Notes under the pieces: generated by a model
Databases searched by the model: none
Told to the model about the DNA's origin: nothing
The model's input: only the letters and a program-made list of their open reading frames with translations
From: Bacteroides_E sp964522975
GTDB taxonomy: Bacteria; Bacteroidota; Bacteroidia; Bacteroidales; Bacteroidaceae
Direction: 5' to 3'
DNA length: 28,850 nucleotides
Assembly: GCA_964522975.1 (NCBI GenBank)
Contig: CAZFXK010000021.1
Span: 1-28,850 of the forward strand
Made by a program: the position numbers and the translations under genes
Shown here: one piece after another, positions 14,221-23,693 of the stretch
Numbering within the stretch: position 1 is the first letter of the stretch
Layout of the letters: every line of letters starts with the position of its first letter

Positions 14221-16507
14221 TATCTTTTTTTCTTTTTGTCTTATCTACGATGGCGTCAACAGCAGCAACGGTAACAATGTTCATGATATCCCTTACCGAA
14301 CTTTCAATGTCTGTAAAATGGATGGGTTTGTTGAGTCCCATCTGTATGGGTCCAATATGTTCTGTGCCATTCATCGTTTTAATTAGTTTATATCCGGTGT
14401 TTGATGAGCTTAAAGTGGGAAATATCAAAGTGTTTACATTTTTACCCTTTAAGCGTGTGAAAGGATATTTAGTATCCCGAAGTTGTTTATCCAATGCAAA
14501 ATTAACTTGCATTTCTCCATCGATGGCTAAATCCGGATATTTTTCTTGCATGTAAGCCACAGCCTTATTCACTTTTACGGGGCTACCTTCTTTATCTGAT
14601 CCAAAGTTGGAGTAGCTTAACATAGCCATAACCGGTGTATGATTAAAGAAGCGTACCGTGTGGGCTGAAAGCTTTGCTATGTCAATTAGAGTTTCCGTAT
14701 CGGGATGGCGGTTAATTAATGTGTCGGCTAAGAAATAAGTTCCTTTTTTTGAATTTAAGATATGCATGGTTCCAAAATGGGAGAACTCCTCACGAATGCC
14801 GATTACTTCCTTAGCAACATTAATGGTGTCGGTATATTTAGTGTAAACACCGGTAATGAAAGCATCAGCTTCTCCTGTTTCTACCATCATCATACCAAAA
14901 TAGTTGCGGTCGAACATTTTATCTAATGCTTCGTCGAAGTTGATTCCTTCGCGTTCTCTTTTCTTTGCTAAGATTTTGGCATAACGTTCTCTTCTCTCTA
15001 ATTCTGTGTCTCCTCGCAAATTTACGATCTCAATTCCTTGAATATCTAATTGAAGTTCATCTGCTAGTTTGGTTATGCGCTTTGTGTTTCCTAATAGAAT
15101 AGGGATGCAGATTCTTTCATTCATTAATTCAACGGCAGCTTTTAGCATATTGGGATGATTCCCTTCAGCAAAAACAATTCGTTGGGGACTTTTCTTTGCC
15201 GTTTCTTGCAACTGTTGAATCATTTTAGATTCATATCCCATTAATTCACGCAAGTGGTGTTCGTATGCTTCCCAGTCTTCAATTTTCTTTCTGGCTACGC
15301 CACTTTTCATGGCAGCTTTAGCAACTGCCATAGATACTTCTGTAATTAAACGGGGGTCAACGGGCTTAGGAATGAAATAGCTAGGACCAAAAGTCAGTGT
15401 GTTTACTTTGTAGGTGTCATTAACAACATCAGGCACGTGTTTTTTTGCCAAATTAGCGATTGCTTGTACTGCAGCAATTTTCATTTCTTCGTTAATGGTT
15501 GTTGAATTGGTATCTAAGGCTCCGCGGAAAATATAAGGAAAACCAATTACGTTATTGATTTGGTTAGGATAATCGCTTCTTCCGGTTGCCATTATTACAT
15601 CGGGACGAGCTTCCATGGCCTCTTCATAAGAAATTTCGGGAATGGGATTAGCTAACGCAAAAACAATGGGGTTGTCAGCCATGCTCCGTATCATTTCTTG
15701 GGTAACGACATTTCCTTTTGATAAGCCAACAAAGACATCTGCATCTTTCATAGCCTCTTCAAGGCTGTATACTCCTTTGCGCTCAGTAGCAAAAAAGGAT
15801 TTCTGTTCGTTTACGCCTTCTCTTCCTTTATAAATCACTCCTTTGCTATCAAGCATTAAGATGTTTTCAAGTTTAGCACCTAGTGAGATATAAAGTTTAG
15901 TACAAGAAATGGCAGATGCTCCGGCACCATTTACTACAATCTTGGCTTCTTCAATTTTTTTACCGGTAATTTCCAAAGCATTTACCAGCCCTGCAGCAGA
16001 TATGATTGCTGTACCGTGTTGGTCATCGTGCATAACCGGAATATCTAACTCTTCTTTCAATCGTTTTTCAATTTCAAAACACTCAGGAGCTTTAATGTCT
16101 TCTAAGTTTATGCCTCCAAAAGTAGGAGCTAAGGATTTAACTATTTCTATGAATTTATCCGGATCTTTTTCGTTGATTTCTATATCAAAAACATCTATTC
16201 CTGCATAAATTTTGAAAAGAAGTCCTTTCCCTTCCATTACAGGTTTACTGGCTAATGCCCCAATATTGCCTAAGCCTAAGACTGCTGTACCATTTGAGAT
16301 TACTGCTACTAAATTGCCTTTAGCTGTATATTTATAGGCATCTTGTGGATTCTTTTCTATTTCTAAACAAGGTTCTGCTACCCCCGGGGAATAAGCTAGA
16401 GACAAGTCTTTTTGTGTTCTATAGGGTTTAGTCGGGATGACTTCTATTTTTCCTGGTCTGCCTTCAGAATGGTAGCGAAGCGCATCTTCTTTTATTGATT
16501 CTTTCAT
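14213..16507 (-). CDS. maeB: NADP-dependent malic enzyme with C-terminal phosphotransacetylase-like domain
   Basis: Oxidative decarboxylation of malate to pyruvate, giving NADPH (cytosol). The 764-residue protein is the fused MaeB form. The malic enzyme part (about 1-430) has SLAYSPGVAEPCLEI, the metal/catalytic MHDDQHGTAII and the Rossmann GAGASAI. The C-terminal part (about 435-764) resembles phosphate acetyltransferase (RIVFAEGNHPNMLKAA, then SNFGSDKEG and GPIQMGLNKP). In other bacteria that domain is regulatory, sensing acetyl-CoA, rather than catalytic. Length fits the fused family (about 750-770). A consensus -7 element lies about 50 nt upstream and a small membrane-protein gene overlaps its 3' end. 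Confidence 0.96.
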   Translation of the reverse strand: MKESIKEDALRYHSEGRPGKIEVIPTKPYRTQKDLSLAYSPGVAEPCLEIEKNPQDAYKYTAKGNLVAVISNGTAVLGLGNIGALASKPVMEGKGLLFKIYAGIDVFDIEINEKDPDKFIEIVKSLAPTFGGINLEDIKAPECFEIEKRLKEELDIPVMHDDQHGTAIISAAGLVNALEITGKKIEEAKIVVNGAGASAISCTKLYISLGAKLENILMLDSKGVIYKGREGVNEQKSFFATERKGVYSLEEAMKDADVFVGLSKGNVVTQEMIRSMADNPIVFALANPIPEISYEEAMEARPDVIMATGRSDYPNQINNVIGFPYIFRGALDTNSTTINEEMKIAAVQAIANLAKKHVPDVVNDTYKVNTLTFGPSYFIPKPVDPRLITEVSMAVAKAAMKSGVARKKIEDWEAYEHHLRELMGYESKMIQQLQETAKKSPQRIVFAEGNHPNMLKAAVELMNERICIPILLGNTKRITKLADELQLDIQGIEIVNLRGDTELERRERYAKILAKKREREGINFDEALDKMFDRNYFGMMMVETGEADAFITGVYTKYTDTINVAKEVIGIREEFSHFGTMHILNSKKGTYFLADTLINRHPDTETLIDIAKLSAHTVRFFNHTPVMAMLSYSNFGSDKEGSPVKVNKAVAYMQEKYPDLAIDGEMQVNFALDKQLRDTKYPFTRLKGKNVNTLIFPTLSSSNTGYKLIKTMNGTEHIGPIQMGLNKPIHFTDIESSVRDIMNIVTVAAVDAIVDKTKRKKDNV

Positions 16508-16555
16508 GATATTAATGTAAATTACATATTAAAGGTTGTTTACTTACTTATTTTA

Positions 16556-16563
16556 CAAATATA
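16556..16563 (-). promoter_or_regulatory. Candidate -7 element of maeB
   Basis: On the minus strand TATATTTG, a perfect TAnnTTTG, giving a predicted 5' UTR of about 43 nt. No clear -33 element at the usual spacing. The rest of the 263-base divergent region (16508-16770) is very AT-rich and shows no gene. Confidence 0.5.
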
Positions 16564-16725
16564 AGAATTTATAAGGGAGAATCTTACATTTAATTTCTAA
16601 TTTTCAGTAAAAGCAGACCTATTGTAATTAAAAATAATAAAATTATAGACTATTTTATATTCTAATATAAAAAAAGCACTTTATTGAAAGGGATGGTATT
16701 ATTAGGTGAATTTCAAACTAGAGGT

Positions 16726-16733
16726 TAATTTTG
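16726..16733 (+). promoter_or_regulatory. Candidate -7 element of the amidase-helicase operon
   Basis: TAATTTTG matches TAnnTTTG, 37 nt upstream of the amidase ATG at 16771; the predicted start site is near 16740. No clear -33 element. Confidence 0.5.
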
Positions 16734-16770
16734 CAAACTAATCAGCAGAAAGGAAAAAGCGGAAATAAAA

Positions 16771-17781
16771 ATGCGGAAGATAAAGGTTTATGTTGTTTTA
16801 TTCTTATTGTTTAGTTCTTTTTCATTAAGTGGACAAGAAATAAAAGATCGTCCTAAAGAAGGTGAGGGGATTTATGCTTTTTTAAAGAGACATAATCGAT
16901 TGACTCGAGAAGATTATAAGGCTTTTATAAAGTTGAATAAAAATAAGCTGGGAAAGAATAATGAGCTTAAAAAACATCACACCTATATTATTCCGTCTAT
17001 AGGTGAAACAAATGTAGATGAAAAGGAGAGTTCTCAAAATACAGTATGGAAAGAGCCGCTTTTCGGAAAAAAGGAAGAACGGGTTGAATTATTGAATAAT
17101 CAATTGAAGGGAGCTTGTTTTTATATTGTTAGTGGACACGGAGGCCCTGACCCTGGAGCCATAGGCAAAATGGATAAATATCAATTGCACGAAGATGAAT
17201 ATGCTTATGACATAGCTCTACGTTTAGCGAAAAATTTGATGCAACAAGGTGCTAAGGTTTATCTCATTATTCAGGATGCCAAAGATGGAATTCGTAATGA
17301 GCGTTACCTTTCTAATAGTAAGAGAGAAACTTGTATGGGAGAGAAAATACCTTTAAGCCAAATCGGAAGATTAAAACAACGTTCAGATAAAATTAACCGG
17401 CTTTATGAAAAAGATAAACCTAAATATAATTATTGTCGTTCTGTTTTTATTCATTTAGATAGCCGAAGTTATCATAAACAGCTAGATGTGTTTTTTTATC
17501 ATGCACCTAAAAGTAAACTAGGTGAACGGTTGGCCAATGAAATGAAAAGAACTTTTGCTTCTAAATATGATACTCATCAGCCCAGTAGAGGATTTACAGG
17601 AACCGTTAGTTCCAGAAGTTTATATGTATTAACTAAGACACAGCCTGTAGGTTTATTTGTAGAGTTGGGAAATATTCAAAATCAGTTTGATCAAAGAAGA
17701 TTTGTTTTAAGTTCAAACCGACAGGCTTTAGCTAATTGGTTAGCCTTAGGACTATTAAATGATTTCAAACAAGGCAGATGA
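16771..17781 (+). CDS. N-acetylmuramoyl-L-alanine amidase (Amidase_3 type), secreted
   Basis: Predicted zinc amidase that splits the glycan-peptide bond of peptidoglycan in the periplasm. The 336-residue protein starts with a signal peptide (hydrophobic to about residue 20, SGQ junction). A LysM-like segment follows (GEGIYAFLKRHNRLTREDY to HTYIIPS, about 32-86), then the Amidase_3 fold. Visible zinc and catalytic residues are H123 (SGHGGPDPGA), E141 (HEDEYAYDIA), H228 (FIHLDSR) and E298 (LFVELGN). The usual SIHANA is replaced by FIHLDS, which keeps the histidine but is divergent. The stop overlaps the next start by 4 nt (ATGA), so expression is coupled to a DNA nuclease-helicase with no obvious link in function. 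Confidence 0.9.
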   Translation: MRKIKVYVVLFLLFSSFSLSGQEIKDRPKEGEGIYAFLKRHNRLTREDYKAFIKLNKNKLGKNNELKKHHTYIIPSIGETNVDEKESSQNTVWKEPLFGKKEERVELLNNQLKGACFYIVSGHGGPDPGAIGKMDKYQLHEDEYAYDIALRLAKNLMQQGAKVYLIIQDAKDGIRNERYLSNSKRETCMGEKIPLSQIGRLKQRSDKINRLYEKDKPKYNYCRSVFIHLDSRSYHKQLDVFFYHAPKSKLGERLANEMKRTFASKYDTHQPSRGFTGTVSSRSLYVLTKTQPVGLFVELGNIQNQFDQRRFVLSSNRQALANWLALGLLNDFKQGR

Positions 17782-20700
17782 ATCTTATGATGGGAGAAAT
17801 GGAGATTGAGAAGTTTCGGGAATTACTTCAACATTGTATTCTGGTTTCAGATGATTCCTTTGTGTCTCAGTATAAAATATTAAAAGAAGTGTTAGAAGGT
17901 GTTTGCTGGATGAGCCTGCGTGAAGATTCTTGTAGTACTTCTTCCTCCTTGACAGAACAATTGCTCTTTTTGTATAAAGAGTATGATATACCTCCTTTAT
18001 TGCAGAAAAAAATACATCAATTTCGTTTAACCTTGTATCAGATTTTAAATAAAGAAGAAAAAGAGCAAAGCAAGATAAACTCTTTTCTGCATAGAGACAT
18101 CGATACCATTAATCAATTGCTTGATCTGCTTTCTGAAGGAGAGAGTAAGAAAGTTTGTATCCAAAGGGTATCTGTGTCTGATTTTCCGGTATCGGCAAAG
18201 GAAATAAAGCGAATGCGCGTAATTTATCATGCTAAAGATGAAGATTTTCTTTATGTAGAGCCATTGGATTTTGTTTCTGTTGAATTAAAAAAAGTGAGAT
18301 ATTCGAATAAGAAGTCTCCTTCTGAGTTTAAAGAAACTTGTGACCTTTTATGGAGGGGGGCTCAGCTTAATCTTTTATGGGTAACGATCGATTCTGAAGG
18401 GATACTTTTCCCTGAATACTTTGTGATTGAACCCGATTATTTGATTGATATCAGTACATTAGCTGAGTGTTATCGTCCTTACGGAGCACATCCTTTGAAT
18501 TATATTTTAGGGAAATTATCTCCTATAGCCAATGCAATGCCCATACTTTTAGGTAACATTGTAAACTTATTTTTAGATGAATGGGTCTACTCAGAAGATA
18601 AGCCAAATTATATTGAATGTATGATGAAGGCTTTTAGGTTGTATCCATTAGAATTGGCTTCGTGCAAAGATTTGAAAGATGCTGCATTAGAAAGGGAATT
18701 TGCACAGAAATGTAAGATGCATTTTGAACATATTGGCTCCCTCATTGCGAACGAATTGGTCGATGGGACTTATAAACTGGATAGAAGAGACGCCGTATTA
18801 GAACCTTCTTATGTTTGTGAAGCACTAGGCCTGCAAGGTCGGTTAGACTATATGCAACGCGATTATTCAGCTTTGATTGAGATGAAATCCGGTAAAGCCG
18901 ATGAATTTACATTAAGAAAGAGTGGGCGGTTTCTTCCTTTTGAAAATCATAGGATACAGATGTTATTATATCTTGCTGTTCTGCAGTTTTTAAGTAAAGA
19001 ACATAATGTTACCCAAGCTTATTTGCTTTATACAAAATATCCTTTGCTCTATCCGTCATCACCTTCAGTGGGAGCCATAAAGAGAGCAATTAATTTGCGG
19101 AATCAGATTGTGGCTTGTGAGTATCATATCCATAAACAAAATGATACGGATTATACTCAAAGGTTATTTCAGAATATAATCCCAGAGAAGCTTAAAACTC
19201 TGCCGGTTGGTGAAAGGTTTTGGATGCAATATCTGTTGCCTCCCATTGCGAATCTTAATGAGCGCATACAAGGGTTAAGTGCTATTGAGGAAAATTATTT
19301 TTATCGGCTCTATAATTTTATTACTAAGGAATTATATTTATCAAAATCAGGTAGCTTAGATTATGGACGGTTTCATGGAGCAGCATCACTTTGGTTATCT
19401 CCTTTTGTGGAGAAAGTAGAAAGAGGAGATATCTTATATGATTTGGAAATCGTATCAAATCATGCAGCAGAGGCAAGAAAGGCATATGTCGTATTGAAAC
19501 GTCCTTTAAAAAATGGTGATGAAAAGAAAGGGATTGAGGGGTTGCCTAATTTTCGTCTAGGAGATGCTATTGTGCTTTATCAACGGAATAAAGCAGCAGA
19601 TAGTGTGACCAACCAGCGGGTTTTTAAAGGGAATGTTTGTGAATTGACCTCCTCAATAATTACCATACGTTTACGAGCTTCTCAGAAAAATAAAAAGATC
19701 TTACCTAAAGATAGTTTATATGCAATAGAGCATGACACTATGGATGTGGGGTTTAGAAATATGTTTTTGGGGCTACACTATTTTTTGTCGGGTAATCAAG
19801 ATCGTCGAGATCTTTTACTGGGACAACGTAAACCTGAAATGGATTCCAGTTATGGTTCTTTAATTCAGCAAGTTACAGATGATTTTGAGCGTTTGGCACT
19901 CAAAGCATTAGCTGCTAAAGATTATTTCTTAGTCGTTGGTCCCCCGGGTACGGGTAAAACTTCGAGAGCTCTTCGCCGGATGGTTGAGGTTTTCTATGAG
20001 GATAATGAAAGTCAAATTTTATTGATGGCTTATACAAATCGTGCTGTAGATGAAATTTGTAAAACATTAGAATCTATTCATCCTTCAATTCATTATATGC
20101 GTATTGGTTCAGAACTTTCTTGTAATGAGTGTTATCGTTCTCAATTAATGGAAAATCAGTTGGAGGTTTGCAGGAACAGAAAGCAAGTGATGCAGAAGTT
20201 GACAAATTGCAGCGTTTTTGTGGGTACGGTTGCTTCAATAGCAGGAAAAAAAGAATTGTTTGATATAAAAAAGTTCGATGTTGCGATTATTGATGAGGCT
20301 TCACAAATTTTAGAAGCGCAATTGTTGGGTATACTGATGATGTGTGATGAACAAGGAAGTAACTCAATTGATAAATTTATTTTGATAGGAGATCATAAGC
20401 AGCTGCCGGCTATTGTGTTGCAAAGTGAGGAAGAATCTGAAGTTAAGGAATCGAATTTAAGAGCAATTGGCATAAAGAACTTCAGAAATTCTTTATTTGA
20501 ACGTCTTTATGTAAACTCTTCTCCAAGAGTTGTCGACCAATTATGTAAACAAGGACGGATGCATCCGGCAATAGCAGAATTTCCTAACCTAGCTTTCTAT
20601 GGAGGGCGTCTTGAGAGTTTAGGTTTGTCTCATCAAATCGAACCCATTCAAGTTCCAGTTAGCGGAATGATTAGTCCAAAAATTCTGCAGCGAACAACCT

Positions 20701-21167
20701 TTATCCCTTCTATGGTTGAAGAGGAGGCTGTCTATTCTAAAGTCAATTCATCAGAAGCTCAGATTGTGAAGCAGTTACTTTATGATTTGTATGCATGCCA
20801 TGAATCTAGCTTTAATCCTAATCAAACGGTGGGTGTAATTACACCGTTTAGAAGTCAGATAGCATTAATTAAAGAATCTATAGCAGAAATGGGGATTGAT
20901 TGTTTGAATGAGGTGGCTGTCGATACTGTAGAGCGATTTCAAGGAAGTGAACGAGATATTATTATTTACTCTTTTTGTGTAAATAATCTTTTTCAATTGA
21001 GAATGTTACCTAATTTGATGCAGGAGAATGGGATTTGGATTGATCGAAAACTGAATGTAGTGCTGACACGGGCAAGAAAGCAACTCTTCATAACGGGAGT
21101 AGAATCCATTCTTAGGCAAAATGAAATTTATGCTCAATTAATAGGTTTTTTACGTAAAGAGAGGTGA
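17778..21167 (+). CDS. Dna2-like protein: PD-(D/E)XK nuclease fused to SF1B helicase
   Basis: 1129-residue predicted DNA repair or replication enzyme, cytosolic. The central nuclease segment has GRLDYM (354-359), then IEMKSGK with E368 and K370, and a Q394-x3-Y398 motif, the Cas4/Dna2/RecB-type PD-(D/E)XK pattern. The C-terminal helicase is of the UPF1/Dna2 group: Walker A GPPGTGKT (721-728), Walker B DEAS (839-842), GDHKQLPA (871-878), ITPFRSQ (from 1021), VERFQGSERD (1051-1060) and LTRARK (1096-1101). All core motifs are intact. The four-cysteine Fe-S cage of eukaryotic Dna2 is not evident. The first ~300 residues are not recognised. Its start overlaps the amidase stop (ATGA). The cellular role is unknown. 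Confidence 0.85.
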   Translation: MNLMMGEMEIEKFRELLQHCILVSDDSFVSQYKILKEVLEGVCWMSLREDSCSTSSSLTEQLLFLYKEYDIPPLLQKKIHQFRLTLYQILNKEEKEQSKINSFLHRDIDTINQLLDLLSEGESKKVCIQRVSVSDFPVSAKEIKRMRVIYHAKDEDFLYVEPLDFVSVELKKVRYSNKKSPSEFKETCDLLWRGAQLNLLWVTIDSEGILFPEYFVIEPDYLIDISTLAECYRPYGAHPLNYILGKLSPIANAMPILLGNIVNLFLDEWVYSEDKPNYIECMMKAFRLYPLELASCKDLKDAALEREFAQKCKMHFEHIGSLIANELVDGTYKLDRRDAVLEPSYVCEALGLQGRLDYMQRDYSALIEMKSGKADEFTLRKSGRFLPFENHRIQMLLYLAVLQFLSKEHNVTQAYLLYTKYPLLYPSSPSVGAIKRAINLRNQIVACEYHIHKQNDTDYTQRLFQNIIPEKLKTLPVGERFWMQYLLPPIANLNERIQGLSAIEENYFYRLYNFITKELYLSKSGSLDYGRFHGAASLWLSPFVEKVERGDILYDLEIVSNHAAEARKAYVVLKRPLKNGDEKKGIEGLPNFRLGDAIVLYQRNKAADSVTNQRVFKGNVCELTSSIITIRLRASQKNKKILPKDSLYAIEHDTMDVGFRNMFLGLHYFLSGNQDRRDLLLGQRKPEMDSSYGSLIQQVTDDFERLALKALAAKDYFLVVGPPGTGKTSRALRRMVEVFYEDNESQILLMAYTNRAVDEICKTLESIHPSIHYMRIGSELSCNECYRSQLMENQLEVCRNRKQVMQKLTNCSVFVGTVASIAGKKELFDIKKFDVAIIDEASQILEAQLLGILMMCDEQGSNSIDKFILIGDHKQLPAIVLQSEEESEVKESNLRAIGIKNFRNSLFERLYVNSSPRVVDQLCKQGRMHPAIAEFPNLAFYGGRLESLGLSHQIEPIQVPVSGMISPKILQRTTFIPSMVEEEAVYSKVNSSEAQIVKQLLYDLYACHESSFNPNQTVGVITPFRSQIALIKESIAEMGIDCLNEVAVDTVERFQGSERDIIIYSFCVNNLFQLRMLPNLMQENGIWIDRKLNVVLTRARKQLFITGVESILRQNEIYAQLIGFLRKER

Positions 21168-21285
21168 GCAGAGCTGTGTATTTGTTTGGGATGAAAGGGC
21201 TATTAAAATTGGAGAGTTCTTTTTATAATAGGTATCCTCTTTTTTTGTATTTTTACTTGACTCTAATTAAAATTTGGTGTATAGG

Positions 21286-22791
21286 ATGAAAAGAAAGATT
21301 ATTAGTCTACTCGTTTGTCTATTTTCTATCTCTTTTTTATGTAGAATTGATGCTGCGGAGAAGAGCCTTGAGGAACTTAGTGTAGCCTTCATAAAACATA
21401 AAATTGAAAAGATAAAAAAAGAGAACCCGAATTTGACTGAAAAAGAATCGAAAGGTTATGTCGATTCTTTAATATTAAATCAAATAAAAGTTTTAGAGGC
21501 AAAAAAACAAGGCATAGATACTTCCTTTATTTATTTAAATAAAGTAGCAGAATATAGTCATATATTAGCTAATCAACGGCTTTCTAAAAAAAGAAAAGAA
21601 AGTTATATGCCAAAAGAAGACAAAGATAGTATTAAATTTTTACAGGTATATCATTTGTTTCAATCCATACCCCAAGAAGTGAACAATAGGACTTTTGAGG
21701 AAAAAATAAATCTTTTTGACTCCATTGTTTTTCGGCTTTATCAGGACCCTTCACAGTTTCAATGGTATGTTAATCAGTATTCAGAAGTAAAAGAACCGGT
21801 ATGGATTTGTCAAAAGCAGAATGTTATTGAATTCGATAGTCAGGTTATGCATTTAGATAGTGGTGAAATATCAGTGCCCTTTTTTACTCCTGCGGGAATT
21901 CATCTTGTGAAAGTAATCAGAAAAGAGTTTTTTCCTAGAAAAGAAAAGAGGAATGATTGGCGAAGTATGACTTTCGATGAATTTAATTCTTTTTTGTCTG
22001 TCATGAAAGAATCCAATAGTTTTTCTTATGCCTATGAAACTCCCTGGGAAAAGAACTTCTGGAATCCTAGCCCAAACCAAGTACTGTTTAGGCTCAATGG
22101 TAAAGAGTTTACAAAAAGTGATTTGGATTATTTTTCAAAAAATAACCTAACAACCTTGAATAAGCAGTATACTGGTTTTATTATAAAAACATTTTTAGAT
22201 GAGCAATATGTTAGTCTGGCAAGAGAAGATAAAGAGTATGAATATGATTTGATGGAATTTAAACAAAAACTTTTGCTAGAAGAGTTGACTCAGCGTGAGC
22301 TGGAAAAAAGAACTTCTCATGATCCTTTAGGTTTAGAGTTCTTTTTTTCGTTACATAAAAAGAACTATAAGCTAGAGCTCCCTCGTTATCAAGGGATCCT
22401 AGTTTTATGTGCAAATAGGAAAGTTGCTCGAGAAGTCAAGAAACTCTTGCGTCGTAATGCTCAGGAAAAGTGGGCGTCTATACTTTGTGAGAGATTTGGT
22501 GACACTCAGAATCAATTTATTCAACTACAAGAGGGCCCTTTTCCTATTGGTTCAAATGCTTGTGTTGATAAGAAAATATTCAAACAAGGGAGTTACAAGG
22601 CACCGGACTCTCATCCACGATGCGTTATGGTTGGAGAAGTTGAGTGGTATCCTTCTAATTATTTAGAAGTTGAAGAACGAGTCGTTGCAGATTATAAGAA
22701 ATACCTTAAAAAGGAATGGGAAGAGAATTTGCTGGCTAACTGGGGAAAAGAATTTAATGAAGAGGTTTTAAAAACAGTTAATAAACGCTGA
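21286..22791 (+). CDS. Divergent periplasmic parvulin-like peptidyl-prolyl isomerase
   Basis: 501-residue secreted protein, likely a SurA-like chaperone for outer-membrane proteins. The ATG at 21286 was chosen over an in-frame TTG at 21274 because MKRKIISLLVCLFSISFL then gives a clean signal peptide ending near DAA. A parvulin-like half-domain is visible at about 165-215 (GEISVPFFTPAGIHLVKVI). The rest is helical and Lys/Glu-rich, with a second isomerase-like region less clear (LVLCANRKVAREVKKLLRR, then QLQEGPFPIG). Substrate-binding residues of active parvulins are not obvious, so a chaperone role without isomerase activity is possible. First of three related genes; a 118-nt gap separates it from the helicase gene. 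Confidence 0.75.
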   Translation: MKRKIISLLVCLFSISFLCRIDAAEKSLEELSVAFIKHKIEKIKKENPNLTEKESKGYVDSLILNQIKVLEAKKQGIDTSFIYLNKVAEYSHILANQRLSKKRKESYMPKEDKDSIKFLQVYHLFQSIPQEVNNRTFEEKINLFDSIVFRLYQDPSQFQWYVNQYSEVKEPVWICQKQNVIEFDSQVMHLDSGEISVPFFTPAGIHLVKVIRKEFFPRKEKRNDWRSMTFDEFNSFLSVMKESNSFSYAYETPWEKNFWNPSPNQVLFRLNGKEFTKSDLDYFSKNNLTTLNKQYTGFIIKTFLDEQYVSLAREDKEYEYDLMEFKQKLLLEELTQRELEKRTSHDPLGLEFFFSLHKKNYKLELPRYQGILVLCANRKVAREVKKLLRRNAQEKWASILCERFGDTQNQFIQLQEGPFPIGSNACVDKKIFKQGSYKAPDSHPRCVMVGEVEWYPSNYLEVEERVVADYKKYLKKEWEENLLANWGKEFNEEVLKTVNKR

Positions 22792-22809
22792 TGTAATAGA
22801 TTAAAGCAT

Positions 22810-22817
22810 TATCTTCG
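22810..22817 (+). promoter_or_regulatory. Possible -7 element before the SurA-like lipoprotein gene
   Basis: TATCTTCG, one mismatch from TAnnTTTG, 20 nt upstream of the ATG at 22838. It is in the 46-nt gap between the first and second SurA-like genes; weak evidence for an internal promoter. Confidence 0.3.
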
Positions 22818-22837
22818 TAAATTCAAGTGTAGTTAGT

Positions 22838-23683
22838 ATGAAGCGAATCGTTTTGGTATTCATTCTTTTAATTTATCTTTTTGGAGGTTGTACTTCCTTT
22901 ACCGACCATAAAGGAAAAACTCCTTTGGTTGAAGTAGATGGGAAATTTTTATACAAAGAGGATTTAGCCGATATTGTTAAAGACAAGATGGGCGATGATA
23001 GCCTTTTATTGTCAGAACAGTATATTCGCTCGTGGATTGAAGAGGAATTACTATATGATAAAGCTCAACGGAATGTTCCAAATATGGAAAGTATTGAGCA
23101 ATTGGTGGAGAATTATAAGAAGTCGCTTATTGTTCATACTTATAAGCAAGAGTTGATAAAACAACGATTATTGACGAATATTTCAGAACAAGAGATTGAG
23201 CAATACTACAATGAGCATAAAGAGCTATTTGTATTGGAGGAACCCATGATTCAAGGTTTATTCATGAAAGTTCCACAAGTGGCTACCGGAATAAATAAAG
23301 TCAGACGGTGGTATAAGCAGAAGGATAGCACGGCGATTGAACACTTGGAAAAATATAGTTTACATAATGCTGTAAAATACGAGTATTTTTACAATAAATG
23401 GATTCCTGCCGAAACCATATTAGAGATGTTACCTAGCAATTCTCTCTCTCTAAGTCAACTCATTGACAACATTAGAAATATTGAATTGCAAGATAGTGTT
23501 TATTATTATTTTTTGAATATTAGTGAAATCAGAAAAGTAGGAGAACAGGAGCCATTGGAATATGCAGAGCGAAAAATAAATGATATTTTAGTGAATTATA
23601 AGCAGGTTGATTTTATCAAGCAAGTAAAAAACGATCTGTATCAAGAAGCAGTTAAAAGAAATAAAATACAATATAATTATTAA
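22838..23683 (+). CDS. SurA-like (parvulin-family) lipoprotein
   Basis: 281-residue predicted lipoprotein, probably a periplasm-facing folding factor. A hydrophobic N-terminus ends in the lipobox LFGGC, with Cys18 lipidated. It is followed by a SurA N-terminal-like helical region that starts with a strand (PLVEVDGKFLYKEDL, then YIRSWIEEELLYDKAQ), the typical chaperone-core pattern. EIEQYYNEHKELFVLEEPMIQG marks the usual entry to a parvulin domain, but the domain that follows is short and shows no clear catalytic set. An isomerase-inactive chaperone is therefore likely. It lies 46 nt after the first SurA-like gene and 10 nt before the third. Confidence 0.8.
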   Translation: MKRIVLVFILLIYLFGGCTSFTDHKGKTPLVEVDGKFLYKEDLADIVKDKMGDDSLLLSEQYIRSWIEEELLYDKAQRNVPNMESIEQLVENYKKSLIVHTYKQELIKQRLLTNISEQEIEQYYNEHKELFVLEEPMIQGLFMKVPQVATGINKVRRWYKQKDSTAIEHLEKYSLHNAVKYEYFYNKWIPAETILEMLPSNSLSLSQLIDNIRNIELQDSVYYYFLNISEIRKVGEQEPLEYAERKINDILVNYKQVDFIKQVKNDLYQEAVKRNKIQYNY

Positions 23684-23693
23684 AGTGGGTGAT

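Noticed and set aside
14187..14555. Plus-strand reading frame of 122 codons opposite the end of maeB
   Set aside because: Lies antisense to the well-supported maeB and small membrane-protein genes; composition looks like a shadow frame.
21274..21285. Possible TTG start for the first SurA-like gene
   Set aside because: ATG at 21286 gives a clean signal peptide start (MKRKIISLL).
23685..23693. Possible GTG start for the two-domain SurA-type gene
   Set aside because: ATG at 23694 gives the better signal peptide and a more usual start codon.
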